Notes: a model not told the origin generated them from the letters alone. Numbered from the stretch's first letter, positions 51,030 to 59,708 are shown. The stretch is 64,000 bases of DNA from an uncultured Fibrobacter sp. (GCF_900316465.1 NZ_ONDD01000020.1:1-64000); one strand, 5' to 3'. A program made the numbers and translations.

Positions 51030-52898
51030 ATGAAGGGAATTTTAAAATTCTTCGTTGCTGCCGCCATTTTTGCCGGCGTTGCCGTGAGTGATTCTACTAG
51101 TTTCTCTATCTATGTGGTGGGTGATTCTACGGTTTGCACTTACAAGGACAATGCTTACCCGCAAACGGGTTGGGGCCAGGTTCTTGGCTATTTCTTCGAT
51201 GCGTCCCGCGTGAAGGTGAATAACTACGCCATTGGTGGCCGCAGTTCTAGAACTTTTATTGAAGAAGGCCGCTTGGATGAAGTCAAGGGCAAACTCCAAA
51301 CGGGCGATTACCTTTTCGTGCAGTTCGGTCATAACGATCGCGACTACAGCAAGGAAGCTCGCTATGTTCCGCCCGCAGATTTCCCGGGATATATCCAGAA
51401 GTATGTGGATGCCGCTAAGGCAAAGGGCGCCAATGTAATTTTGATTTCGCCGATGAACCTGAACGGTAGTCGTAACGTGTTCTCTACGGGCGACAAGAAT
51501 TATGATGCTCGCGGCATGATGCAGACGGTGGCCAAGAACAACAAGGTCCCGTTTGTGGATTTGAACATGAAGTCGTACAATACCTACAATACGACTTACA
51601 AGAACATGCCGGATTACGTGACGCGTTACCTGTACAAGAAACTGGAGAAGGGCGAATATCCGAATTACCCGGATGGCGTGAACGATGGTACCACGCACTT
51701 CCAGGAAATGGGCTCCATGGGCCATGCGCAGATGATTTGCGAAGAACTTGAAGATAACCTCAAGAACAATTCGAATCTTTCTGCCGACGCCAAGGCCGCA
51801 CTCACGACGCTTGTCTCTGCCATCAAGAAACGCTATACCATTAAGGTGCAGACCAACCTTTCGAACTACAGCGGCCTCATTACGCAGACCCAGTATTTCC
51901 CAGCGGGTTCCCCGATGACGCTTCGTGTGACGCCGAACGGTCAAACCTTTGAAAAATGGGTCGATGACGATTGTAACGAAATCTCGAAGAACATGATTTA
52001 TTACGGCTTCAAGACCAAGGCCCGCAACATTACCTATACGGCGATGTTCAAGGGCGGTTCTGAATGCAAGAAGATTGCTCACGATAACGAAGAAACTGAC
52101 AACGAAAATCCCACGTCCTCTAGCTCCGAGGGTCCGGAATCTTCGAGTTCCATTGACCAGAAACTTTGCTTTGACGGTACCGCTGACGCAGCTTGGCCCT
52201 CTCCGATTGATATGTCGAACCCCGAAATTGCGGATGGCCTGACGGAATCGAACCACGAAGGATATACGGGCCAGGGCTTCTTCAATATTGAAAATAGCGC
52301 TTACAGTACCGCGACTTACAAGCTGACTTCTGACCAGTCGGCAGCCAATGCCCGCGTCATGATCCGCTATTCATTCCAGGGAACCTCCAATCGCGACATG
52401 AAATTCACAATCGATAACGGAACCTACGACGTTGCATTCCCCTCGACGGGTAGCTGGGACAAGTGGGATACCGCCTACATTGAAGAAGTCTGGGTGGACG
52501 CTCTCGATTTCAAGATGAAGATTGCCTCGACGACAAGTGACGGCGGCCCGAATATCGACATGATTGCTTTTGACATGAAGGGTGTGTACCGCACCGGTTG
52601 CAAGCCTGCGAAAGTTGAAAACGATGTGGAATCTTCTAGTAGTACGACATCCTTTGCGAATCCGGTTGCTTCGGGAGTTTCCTTTGACGCTCGCAATCTG
52701 ACCATTTCGACTCCGGGTGGCTTAATGGATGTCCAACTGATGGATGCCATGGGCAAAACCTTAAAGCGTGAGGTCCGAAATGTGGCTTCGGGTGAGGTTT
52801 CTCTGCTTTCTGATGGAGAAAAACTTGCTAAAGGTCGTTATTTTGCAAGAGTTTCGCTTAATGGACGACTCCTGCTGCTGCGACCTTTTGTATATTAA
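51030..52898 (+). CDS. Second CE12-type rhamnogalacturonan acetylesterase, multi-domain
   Basis: This 622-residue protein is a paralogue of the previous gene, 3 bases after it, with GAGG as ribosome site. The signal peptide ends near residue 20. SGNH blocks are VVGDSTVC, NNYAIGGRSSRTF, FGHND and the D-x-x-H in NDGTTHFQEMG. GHND is the classic RhgT form, so this is closer to known enzymes than its neighbour with GIND. The same repeat domain follows, then a poly-Ser linker (about 355-372), a CBM35-like module ending SDGGPNIDMIAFDMKGV and a tail (VQLMDAMGKTLKREV). The two esterases may prefer different acetyl positions. Confidence 0.9.
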   Translation: MKGILKFFVAAAIFAGVAVSDSTSFSIYVVGDSTVCTYKDNAYPQTGWGQVLGYFFDASRVKVNNYAIGGRSSRTFIEEGRLDEVKGKLQTGDYLFVQFGHNDRDYSKEARYVPPADFPGYIQKYVDAAKAKGANVILISPMNLNGSRNVFSTGDKNYDARGMMQTVAKNNKVPFVDLNMKSYNTYNTTYKNMPDYVTRYLYKKLEKGEYPNYPDGVNDGTTHFQEMGSMGHAQMICEELEDNLKNNSNLSADAKAALTTLVSAIKKRYTIKVQTNLSNYSGLITQTQYFPAGSPMTLRVTPNGQTFEKWVDDDCNEISKNMIYYGFKTKARNITYTAMFKGGSECKKIAHDNEETDNENPTSSSSEGPESSSSIDQKLCFDGTADAAWPSPIDMSNPEIADGLTESNHEGYTGQGFFNIENSAYSTATYKLTSDQSAANARVMIRYSFQGTSNRDMKFTIDNGTYDVAFPSTGSWDKWDTAYIEEVWVDALDFKMKIASTTSDGGPNIDMIAFDMKGVYRTGCKPAKVENDVESSSSTTSFANPVASGVSFDARNLTISTPGGLMDVQLMDAMGKTLKREVRNVASGEVSLLSDGEKLAKGRYFARVSLNGRLLLLRPFVY

Positions 52899-52916
52899 GT
52901 GAAAAACGGAGGCTTT

Positions 52917-53351
52917 ATGAAGCTTTTTAAATTGATTACATCTGTGTGCGCAGTGTCTGCTGCATTTATGTTTGCTGCATGTGACGATTCTTCGTCTGCA
53001 AGTTCCAATGACGAATCCGCCGATTGCTCTGTTGAAGACGGCGTGAAGGTTGTTTCTCCCAAGAAGGGCGATTCCTTCAAGATGGGTGAAACCATCACAG
53101 TGGTTTACGGTTCTGACGTTCAGGGTTCTGGTTTCCGCTTTGTTTTCAAGACGTCTGAAGAAGACGCCGGTATTGACATGCTCGAAGAATCTGCCGGTCC
53201 TGAAAAGCCGGACGGAAAGACTTGCTATGAACAGAAGGTGAAGCTGACTGAAGATGTCGCTGAACCGACCAATACGGCTATCATTCGCGTGATTCCGTAC
53301 GAAAAGACCGCCAAGGCTGCAAATTCTGCCACCTTCAAGGTGACTGAATAG
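52917..53351 (+). CDS. Small lipoprotein in the pectin cluster
   Basis: The protein is 144 residues from the ATG at 52917, which ACGGAGG precedes; the GTG 18 bases earlier is in frame but unsupported. The lipobox is MFAAC, followed by a Ser/Asp-rich linker. The remaining roughly 100 residues look like one beta-sandwich (VVSPKKGDSFKMGETITVVY, then the end VIPYEKTAKAANSATFKV). The layout resembles the Kre9/Knh1-like Ser-Thr-rich Ig domain found in bacterial surface proteins. It may help hold substrate or enzymes on the surface, but only its position suggests so. It is followed 3 bases later by an SDR gene. Confidence 0.75.
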   Translation: MKLFKLITSVCAVSAAFMFAACDDSSSASSNDESADCSVEDGVKVVSPKKGDSFKMGETITVVYGSDVQGSGFRFVFKTSEEDAGIDMLEESAGPEKPDGKTCYEQKVKLTEDVAEPTNTAIIRVIPYEKTAKAANSATFKVTE

Positions 53352-53353
53352 TC

Positions 53354-54424
53354 TTGAACGCGACTCTCAAATTTGAAGACACCTCTATCACCGTAGCCCT
53401 TGTGGGTTGCGGTGGTTTTATTGGTAGTCACCTTTTGCGCGCCATTTTTGAACGCACGAATTGGCGTGTTTTTGGCGTTGACCTGGATTCGTACCGCATT
53501 CAAGAGCATTTGACGAATCCACGGTTTGAATTCTTGAGTGCAGACCTTGCGGACCCCGAGGTGGTGGCGCGCATTGCGCAGTTCCCGCTCGTGGTGAACT
53601 TGGCCGCCATCTGTACGCCTGGGCGCTACATGGCCGAAGCGGCCGAGGTAATTCGCAGCAATTACGACCATCCGCGTGTATTGGCCGATGCTTGTGCCAA
53701 GAGCGGTAGCTGGTTGATCCATTTTTCGACTTCTGAAATTTACGGCAAGACGGCGGCTGATTCGGGTGCGCTTCTCGAAGACGAGTCCGAAATTGTGCTT
53801 GGGCCGGTAGCGGCGAGCCGCTGGAGCTATGCGACAGCGAAACTCTTGACCGAACGCTATTTGGCAGGGCTCGCGGGCTTGAATTGGACGGTAGTCCGCC
53901 CGTTTAATTTCGTGGGCCCGTTCATGGACTTTATGCCGGGTGTCGATGGCGAAGGAATTCCGCGAGTGCTTGCGAATTTTTCGACGGCGCTTGTTCGTGG
54001 CGAAACGCTTAAGCTTGTAAACGGCGGCTTGGCCAGACGTTGCTTTACCTCGGTGCACGATGCGGTGGACTTTATGTTCTGCGTGTTTGCTGCAGGCGAA
54101 AATCCGGAACGTCGTGCCGGAGTGCTTTCGCAGGCGTTTAATGTGGGCAATGCGGCAAACGAGGTCTCGATTGCGGAACTTGCGCAATTGATGCGCTCGG
54201 TGTATGCTTCGGTCAAGGGAATTCCTGAAAGCGAGGTTCCCGGAGTCGAGGTCGTTTCGGGCGAAGAGTATTACGGCAAGGGCTACGATGATTCGCTGCG
54301 CCGCCTGCCTTCTGTTGAAAAGGCGGAACGCTTGCTTGGCTTTAAGGCGAAAATTCCGCTGAAAGAAGCGCTTCAAGAATCTTTAACTTGGTTTGCTAAT
54401 CATTATGGGAGCAATGATGGCTAA
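53354..54424 (+). CDS. NAD-dependent sugar-nucleotide dehydratase/decarboxylase, ArnA C-terminal-like
   Basis: This 356-residue protein starts at a TTG (MNATLKFEDTS). An extended-SDR Rossmann motif VGCGGFIGSHLL is followed by the catalytic Ser in STSEIYG and the Tyr-x-x-x-Lys in SYATAKLL. Later blocks RPFNFVGPFMDFMPG, RRCFTSVHDAVD and SGEEYYGKGYDDSLRR closely mirror the dehydrogenase half of E. coli ArnA, which oxidises and decarboxylates UDP-glucuronate. The formyltransferase half is absent. It overlaps a family 2 glycosyltransferase gene, as arnA lies with arnC. This suggests lipid or glycan decoration with a pentose-type sugar. Confidence 0.82.
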   Translation: MNATLKFEDTSITVALVGCGGFIGSHLLRAIFERTNWRVFGVDLDSYRIQEHLTNPRFEFLSADLADPEVVARIAQFPLVVNLAAICTPGRYMAEAAEVIRSNYDHPRVLADACAKSGSWLIHFSTSEIYGKTAADSGALLEDESEIVLGPVAASRWSYATAKLLTERYLAGLAGLNWTVVRPFNFVGPFMDFMPGVDGEGIPRVLANFSTALVRGETLKLVNGGLARRCFTSVHDAVDFMFCVFAAGENPERRAGVLSQAFNVGNAANEVSIAELAQLMRSVYASVKGIPESEVPGVEVVSGEEYYGKGYDDSLRRLPSVEKAERLLGFKAKIPLKEALQESLTWFANHYGSNDG

Positions 54425-55172
54425 CGACTATTTCGTTTTCATACCCGCCTATAATGTGGCGGGGACACTCGTCTCGGTTTTACAAAAAATTTCCGACGAG
54501 GTTTGGAAAACATCGTTTATCTTGGTGATTGATGATGGTTCCACTGATGATACTCGTGGTGCTTTTGAAAATTTTGTAGCGACGCTTGATGATTGCAAAA
54601 AGTCGAGATTGCGCTACATGCGCTTTGAACAGAACTCGGGCTATGGCGCTGTGGTTAAGAAAGGCTTGGCTGAAGGGCTCCGTTCCGGTGCTGAACTGGT
54701 GGCCTGTTTGCATGGCGACGGACAGTACCCGGCAGAACAGCTGGATGAGTTTTTTGACTATCTCAGGACGGTCAACCATGTTGACCACGGAGACGAAAGA
54801 AAGTTTGCCTTGGTGCAGGGCTCTCGCCATTTGACCCGCGGCGGAGCTAAAGCCGGAAATATGCCCTTGTACAAGCGTTTGGGCGGAACCTTCTTGACCT
54901 TGATTGAAAATTTTGCCTTTTACCAGAAACTCACGGACCGCCACAGCGGATTTATCGTGTACGATTCCGAGTTTTTGAGGACGCTTGAATTGGATAAATT
55001 GAGTTCTTCGTTCGATATCGATCTCGAGATTATTTCGATTGCGGATTCTTTGGGCTACAAGCTTGCGGAACTTCCGATTCCGACGCGTTACGCCGATGAA
55101 AAATCGAACTTGAATGTGGTTACCTATGGCTTGAGAGTTTTAAGTCAAGTCGCAAGAAGATTGTTTGCGTAA
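54417..55172 (+). CDS. Family 2 glycosyltransferase (ArnC/DPM-like, no membrane anchor)
   Basis: The protein is 251 residues from the third of the nearby ATGs (54417), which GGGAG serves with 5-6 base spacing. It overlaps the SDR gene by 8 bases. GT-A fold: VFIPAYNVAGTLVSVLQKIS, LVIDDGSTDDTRGAFENF, EQNSGYGAVVKKGL, and the metal-binding D-x-D in CLHGDGQYPAEQLDEF. The C-terminal half has DRHSGFIVYDSEFLRTL and FDIDLEIISIADSLGYKLAELPI, typical of polyprenyl-phosphate sugar transferases. Its C-terminus lacks the two membrane spans of ArnC. It probably uses the product of the preceding gene. Confidence 0.88.
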   Translation: MANDYFVFIPAYNVAGTLVSVLQKISDEVWKTSFILVIDDGSTDDTRGAFENFVATLDDCKKSRLRYMRFEQNSGYGAVVKKGLAEGLRSGAELVACLHGDGQYPAEQLDEFFDYLRTVNHVDHGDERKFALVQGSRHLTRGGAKAGNMPLYKRLGGTFLTLIENFAFYQKLTDRHSGFIVYDSEFLRTLELDKLSSSFDIDLEIISIADSLGYKLAELPIPTRYADEKSNLNVVTYGLRVLSQVARRLFA

Positions 55173-55253
55173 AATATTAACGAAATTAATGTTACAAAAA
55201 GCTGTCCAAAAGTTTATTTTTTTATATTTTCGGCCTCAATTCAAGGAGATTAT

Positions 55254-56681
55254 ATGAAAAAGAAATTTTTAGGCTTGGTTGCGCTTTCTTGCGTAATAAC
55301 TTTTATGTCGTCCTGCTCTGACGAATCCTCGTCGTCTAGTACGAATTCTGGAGATGTTGAAAATCTGGATCCCGCAAAAGAGACTCCGGCATACAAAGAG
55401 TTGAATACCAATTTTACATTGCTTGACCTTCTTTACTTTTATGGGCATTCTCGTGATGAACTTGCTGATGATGTCGATGCCTATTTTGGCAAGGGCTCGT
55501 CCAAAGATGCAAAGGATCCTGCTGGACAGACTGCTTGTACAAAGGAATACTACGATGTGTGTTATATGTACAACCAGATGGCTGACGCCTATACTCATTA
55601 TTATGATCCCTCTGTAGCTCCGATAATCGCTGAACAAATGATGGCTTCTGGCGATTATGACCTTGTAGGAATTGAATCGGAACCCAGTGAAATTGAAGAT
55701 GGACTTTTCGTTATTACCAGCGTGAGTGACGAAGCCAAGGAACTTGGACTTAGGGTTGGGGACGTCTATGGCTTAGGGGATGTCTATCAGGGCATGGAAG
55801 ATGCCGAAAGCGATACCATTTCTATGTATGTTCTCAGAGATGGTGAAATCGCAGAAGTCAAAGCAGTTGTCGGTTTTGTAAGTAAACCGACCGTCTATTT
55901 GCATTACGAAAAAAATGAAAAGGGAGATTCTATTCCCGTTATCCAAATTACGGAATTTTCCAGCCAATCGATTGATGGTGCTGGAACCTATGAGGAATTT
56001 AAAAAAGCTCTGAAGCAAACAGAAAAATACAAGTCCCTTATCATTGACCTTCGTGAAAATGGCGGTGGTGATATTGAAGAGTGCTACCCTATGACTGCTG
56101 AGTTCCTTGCAAAAGGTGACACGAGTGTTATTGACGTGGTGACCGATGTTGGTTCTGTCAAGAAGGATGGTAAGACAAAGCTCGTTCAAATTTTTGATAC
56201 GACAGCCGTTGTTGCTGAAAAAGACGGAAGTGCAAAAGACCGTTACCTGGTCATGCTTGAAAATGATTGGTCTGCAAGCTGCTCGGAAGTCCTTCTTTCT
56301 GCTCTAGGTATCAGCAAAAAGGCTCCGATTGTTGGTGAATTGTCTTATGGAAAGCAGATAGGACAATTTTATGTCTTTGGAAACGAAGAAGGACTTATGC
56401 CGGACTTCTTGGTTCCCGAAGGCCTGGCTATTATTACAACAATTGTTTCCTATGACAAAAACTGGGGACTTTTCCAAGATGTAGGTATTGTCCCTGACTT
56501 TGAAATTTCGGATCCGGATGAGCAGATGGCAAAGGCTGTGGAACTTGCAACGGAAGCGAAATACGAACGTACAGCCGGTTATGGTAAAGAAAAACTCGGA
56601 CATTTTTCGAAAGAAGCTGAGCGCGCTGGCGGTAAGCTTGGACATAAGGTTGTAAAGCCAAAGTACAGAATTATTCGATAA
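55254..56681 (+). CDS. S41-family serine peptidase lipoprotein with PDZ-like domain
   Basis: This 475-residue protein has the lipobox MSSC in FMSSCSDE and a short poly-Ser linker. A helical region (about 45-135) precedes a PDZ-like domain (about 140-215: GLFVITSVSDEAKELGLRVG). The S41 tail-specific protease core shows LIIDLRENGGGDIEECYPM, NDWSASCSEVLLSALG with the nucleophile Ser of SAS, and ELSYGKQIGQ with the conserved Gly-Lys. A Cys sits next to the nucleophile where Ala is usual. The codon use is more AT-rich than its neighbours. AAGGAG precedes the ATG. Role: cleavage of secreted proteins, substrate unknown. Confidence 0.88.
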   Translation: MKKKFLGLVALSCVITFMSSCSDESSSSSTNSGDVENLDPAKETPAYKELNTNFTLLDLLYFYGHSRDELADDVDAYFGKGSSKDAKDPAGQTACTKEYYDVCYMYNQMADAYTHYYDPSVAPIIAEQMMASGDYDLVGIESEPSEIEDGLFVITSVSDEAKELGLRVGDVYGLGDVYQGMEDAESDTISMYVLRDGEIAEVKAVVGFVSKPTVYLHYEKNEKGDSIPVIQITEFSSQSIDGAGTYEEFKKALKQTEKYKSLIIDLRENGGGDIEECYPMTAEFLAKGDTSVIDVVTDVGSVKKDGKTKLVQIFDTTAVVAEKDGSAKDRYLVMLENDWSASCSEVLLSALGISKKAPIVGELSYGKQIGQFYVFGNEEGLMPDFLVPEGLAIITTIVSYDKNWGLFQDVGIVPDFEISDPDEQMAKAVELATEAKYERTAGYGKEKLGHFSKEAERAGGKLGHKVVKPKYRIIR

Positions 56682-56742
56682 ATAAGACTTGGGGTTCGAA
56701 AACGAACCCCTTTTTCTTTGGTATAGAGCTAAATTTTATTCT

Positions 56743-57570
56743 ATGCATATCGGTTGTCATTTATCATCTTCGGCGGGCTTTTTGGCCATGGGGCAGACGG
56801 CGCTTTCGATTGGCGCTGATACTTTTCAGTTTTTTACGCGGAATCCTCGCGGCGGGTCGGCAAAGCCCTTTGACGCCGCTGATGCCCAGTCGCTTGTCAA
56901 GCTGCTGGAAGACAATCATTTTGCCCCGATTCTGGCGCATGCTCCTTATACGCTGAATGCTTGTGCCGCTGACGAAGGCTTGCGACAGTATGCCGTTGAT
57001 GTCATGATAGATGACATCTGGCGTATGGATCACTTTCCGGGGGCGATGTACAATTTTCACCCCGGCAGCCATGTGAAGCAAGGTGTCGAAGTGGGCGTGG
57101 ACTTGATTTCTCGCGCGCTGAACCAGATTTTAAAGCCGGAACAAAAGACGCTTGTGCTGCTTGAAACGATGGCGGGCAAGGGCTCCGAGGTGGGCCGTAC
57201 TTTTGAGGAACTGCGTGCCATTATTGACCGCGTAGAGCTGGGCGATAAACTGGGAGTTTGCCTGGATACTTGCCATGTGTTCGATGGCGGTTATGATATT
57301 ATTGACGACCTGGATGGTGTCCTTGAAAAATTTGACAAGGTGATAGGCCTGAAGCGTTTGAAGGCGATTCACTTGAACGATAGCAAGAACCCCATGGGTA
57401 GCCACAAGGACCGTCATGAGGTTTTAGGGGCGGGGTATATCGGCTTGGATGCGCTGACGCGGGTGGTGAACCATGCGGCACTCAAGAATTTGCCGTTTTA
57501 CTTGGAAACTCCGAATGAATTGCCCGGCTATGCTAAAGAAATTGCCTTGATGCGTGAGCGCTCAAAATAA
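56743..57570 (+). CDS. nfo: Endonuclease IV (AP endonuclease)
   Basis: The protein is 275 residues from the ATG at 56743 (MHIGCHLSSSAG); earlier in-frame codons are unsupported. A TIM barrel binds three metal ions. His and Glu ligands are visible in QFFTRNPRG, LAHAPYTLN, NFHPGSHVKQG, LLETMAGKGSEVG, CLDTCHVFDGGYD, HLNDSKNPMGSHKDRH and YLETPNE. It cuts at abasic sites in DNA repair. No ribosome site is clear before the ATG. It is followed 18 bases later by the MoxR operon. Confidence 0.96.
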   Translation: MHIGCHLSSSAGFLAMGQTALSIGADTFQFFTRNPRGGSAKPFDAADAQSLVKLLEDNHFAPILAHAPYTLNACAADEGLRQYAVDVMIDDIWRMDHFPGAMYNFHPGSHVKQGVEVGVDLISRALNQILKPEQKTLVLLETMAGKGSEVGRTFEELRAIIDRVELGDKLGVCLDTCHVFDGGYDIIDDLDGVLEKFDKVIGLKRLKAIHLNDSKNPMGSHKDRHEVLGAGYIGLDALTRVVNHAALKNLPFYLETPNELPGYAKEIALMRERSK

Positions 57571-57576
57571 AAGATA

Positions 57577-57584
57577 TATATTTA
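57577..57584 (+). promoter_or_regulatory. Candidate -10 box TATATTTA, four bases before moxR
   Basis: It ends four bases before the ATG at 57589, directly after the nfo stop, in the same short-leader layout as purN and psd. Confidence 0.4.
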
Positions 57585-57588
57585 AAGC

Positions 57589-58500
57589 ATGGTTAAAGAC
57601 TTAATTCATGCTTTAAATGGGGTGCTGCTCGGAAAGTCCGAGACGGTGGAACTTTTGGTGATGGCGCTGTTGGCGGACGGTCACGTGCTGGTGGAAGATG
57701 TTCCCGGCACGGGCAAGACGACGCTTTCGAAGGCGCTTGCGGCTGCCATTGGGGCTAACTTTGCGCGAATCCAGTTTACGCCGGATTTGTTGCCTGCCGA
57801 TGTGACGGGCGGTGCGGTATTCAAGGCGAATACGGGCGACTTTGAAATCAAGAAAGGCCCCGTGTTTACGCAGGTGCTTTTGGCCGATGAAATCAACCGA
57901 GCCTCGCCGCGTACGCAGAGTGCCTTGCTCGAGGCGATGGAAGAACGCCAGGTTTCGCTGGAAGGCGAACGCTACAAGTTGCCTGAACTTTTCATGGTGC
58001 TTGCGACCGAAAACCCGGTGGAATTCCACGGTGTATTTCCGTTGCCCGAAGCGCAGATGGACCGCTTTATGGTGCGCATTTCCGTGGGGTATCCGACGGC
58101 AGAAACCGAACTTGAAATTTTGCGCGCGCATCGCAGCAGTCGCCCGATTGATGCATTGAAGGCGGTAACGACACCCGAGAAAATTTTAGAGGCTCGCGTT
58201 AAGGTGCGCGATATTCATATTGATGAATCGCTGGAACGCTACATTGTGAGTTTGGTGCAGGCAACGCGTAACGACGGCGGCGTGCGTCTCGCGGCAAGTC
58301 CACGAGCGGGCATGAACCTGGTGCGCATGGCGCAGGCTTGTGCGTATGTGAATGGCCGCGATTTTGTGAATCCCGATGACATTCAGCGCGTGTTCTTCCC
58401 GGTGATGGAACACCGCGTGTTCGCCAAGGACAGCGGTGACCCTGAAGCCAGCAAAAAGATTCTGCAGGGAATATTAAAGCAGGTGGCGATTCCTAAGTAA
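57589..58500 (+). CDS. MoxR-family AAA+ ATPase
   Basis: This 303-residue protein has Walker A VPGTGKTTLSKALA (about 43-56), Walker B VLLADEINRASPRTQSALLEAM, sensor 1 VLATENPVEFHGVFPLPEA and sensor 2 RAGMNLVRMAQACA. MoxR ATPases act as chaperones or metal inserters together with VWA or DUF58 proteins and transglutaminase-like membrane proteins. All three are present here in the order moxR-DUF58-tgpA. The target is unknown; envelope assembly and stress roles are reported for relatives. Confidence 0.94.
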   Translation: MVKDLIHALNGVLLGKSETVELLVMALLADGHVLVEDVPGTGKTTLSKALAAAIGANFARIQFTPDLLPADVTGGAVFKANTGDFEIKKGPVFTQVLLADEINRASPRTQSALLEAMEERQVSLEGERYKLPELFMVLATENPVEFHGVFPLPEAQMDRFMVRISVGYPTAETELEILRAHRSSRPIDALKAVTTPEKILEARVKVRDIHIDESLERYIVSLVQATRNDGGVRLAASPRAGMNLVRMAQACAYVNGRDFVNPDDIQRVFFPVMEHRVFAKDSGDPEASKKILQGILKQVAIPK

Positions 58501-58508
58501 GGACGCGC

Positions 58509-59708
58509 ATGTCTTCCTTTGCTAAATGGCTGTTGAACGCGATTCCGCGGGCCCCGAAAAAATCGGGGATTTTGATGGCTGTTTACTTTTGGTGGCTGGA
58601 TTACTTTACTCCGGCGGGCCGCGCGTTTGCGTCTCTGTTTTTGCTGGCGATGTTTGCGGGGGCGGTGCCTGGATTCTGGGCGGCCTGGATTTTTGCGGGC
58701 ATTGATTTCCTGCTTTTCTTGGGGCTTGTCTTTAGCCTGTTCGTGACGGCAAAGCGGAGTAAGATTTGGATTGAAAGCGTGTCGGTGAATCGTGTGCGCG
58801 AAGGCGAAACGGCTACGGTCACGGCGTATGTGGCAGTGCGCTCGACGATTGACTGCGTGACTTTGGGCGCGAACCGTTTGCCGCCCTCGCTGACAGGCTT
58901 TGAATCGGACCGCGAGAAGATTAAGAAGGGCGAGCCGCCGCGCAAAATGGAATGCCATGTGCGCACAACGCGCCGCGGCTCCTTCATGCTGAATAAGGTT
59001 TCGGCGAATGTGCCTGAAATTATGGGACTTTTGCGCTGGCCTTATGGCTTTAACGGCTCGGTAGAATTGCTGGTTTACCCGCGGGCGCTCAAGGTGCAGG
59101 AATTCCCATTCCTGACGCAGGGCGCTTCGGGCATGGCGTTTGCGCCCTTCTTGATGCCAAGCCTTACTCGCGGCATGAATTTTATCGGCGTGCGGCCTTA
59201 CCGCGAAGGCGATTCTCTGCGTGACTTGCACCATAAGGCTTTTGCCCGCTACGGAAAGCCTTTCACGAAAGAATTTGAAATTGAGCGTGGCGCTGGCATT
59301 ATTTTGCTCCTGGACACAGCCACTCCGAATTTCAAGTCGCGACAGTACTTGGAACATGCGATTCGTATGACGGCGGCGGTGGGTGAGTGGCTCTTGGACC
59401 GCGAAATTCTTGGGCGATTTTTTATCGATAGTGAAGAAATTGCCTTGGATGGCGGTAGCGAAAGCCGCAAGAATCTGCTGGATGCTTTGGCGAGAATTCC
59501 GCCTGCATCGCTTGCGCATGCAAAACAGCCGGAACCTTGGGCGCCTGCAGCGCGCCCGATGGATCCGGTGCTCCGCATTGGGCTTTACGAAAACGATGAA
59601 CCGCTTGTGAACAAGCATGTCGTGGTCGGAACGCAGCCGGCCTCGACCGAAGACAAATTGCTGATTGTTTCGCCTGAAGATTTGAATGGCGAGAGGGTGA
59701 CGCTATGA
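58509..59708 (+). CDS. DUF58-domain protein
   Basis: This 399-residue protein has two membrane spans at about 32-75. The DUF58 core follows, with RVREGETATVTAYV, then RRGSFMLNKVSANV and the family signature GMNFIGVRPYREGDSLRDLHHKAFARYGKPFTKEF (given as positions about 218-252). After that comes a VWA-like domain start (IILLLDTATPNFKSRQYLEHA). The VWA metal motif D-x-S-x-S is not kept: the place reads DTATP. It is 8 bases after moxR and overlaps the next gene by 4 bases. Confidence 0.88.
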   Translation: MSSFAKWLLNAIPRAPKKSGILMAVYFWWLDYFTPAGRAFASLFLLAMFAGAVPGFWAAWIFAGIDFLLFLGLVFSLFVTAKRSKIWIESVSVNRVREGETATVTAYVAVRSTIDCVTLGANRLPPSLTGFESDREKIKKGEPPRKMECHVRTTRRGSFMLNKVSANVPEIMGLLRWPYGFNGSVELLVYPRALKVQEFPFLTQGASGMAFAPFLMPSLTRGMNFIGVRPYREGDSLRDLHHKAFARYGKPFTKEFEIERGAGIILLLDTATPNFKSRQYLEHAIRMTAAVGEWLLDREILGRFFIDSEEIALDGGSESRKNLLDALARIPPASLAHAKQPEPWAPAARPMDPVLRIGLYENDEPLVNKHVVVGTQPASTEDKLLIVSPEDLNGERVTL

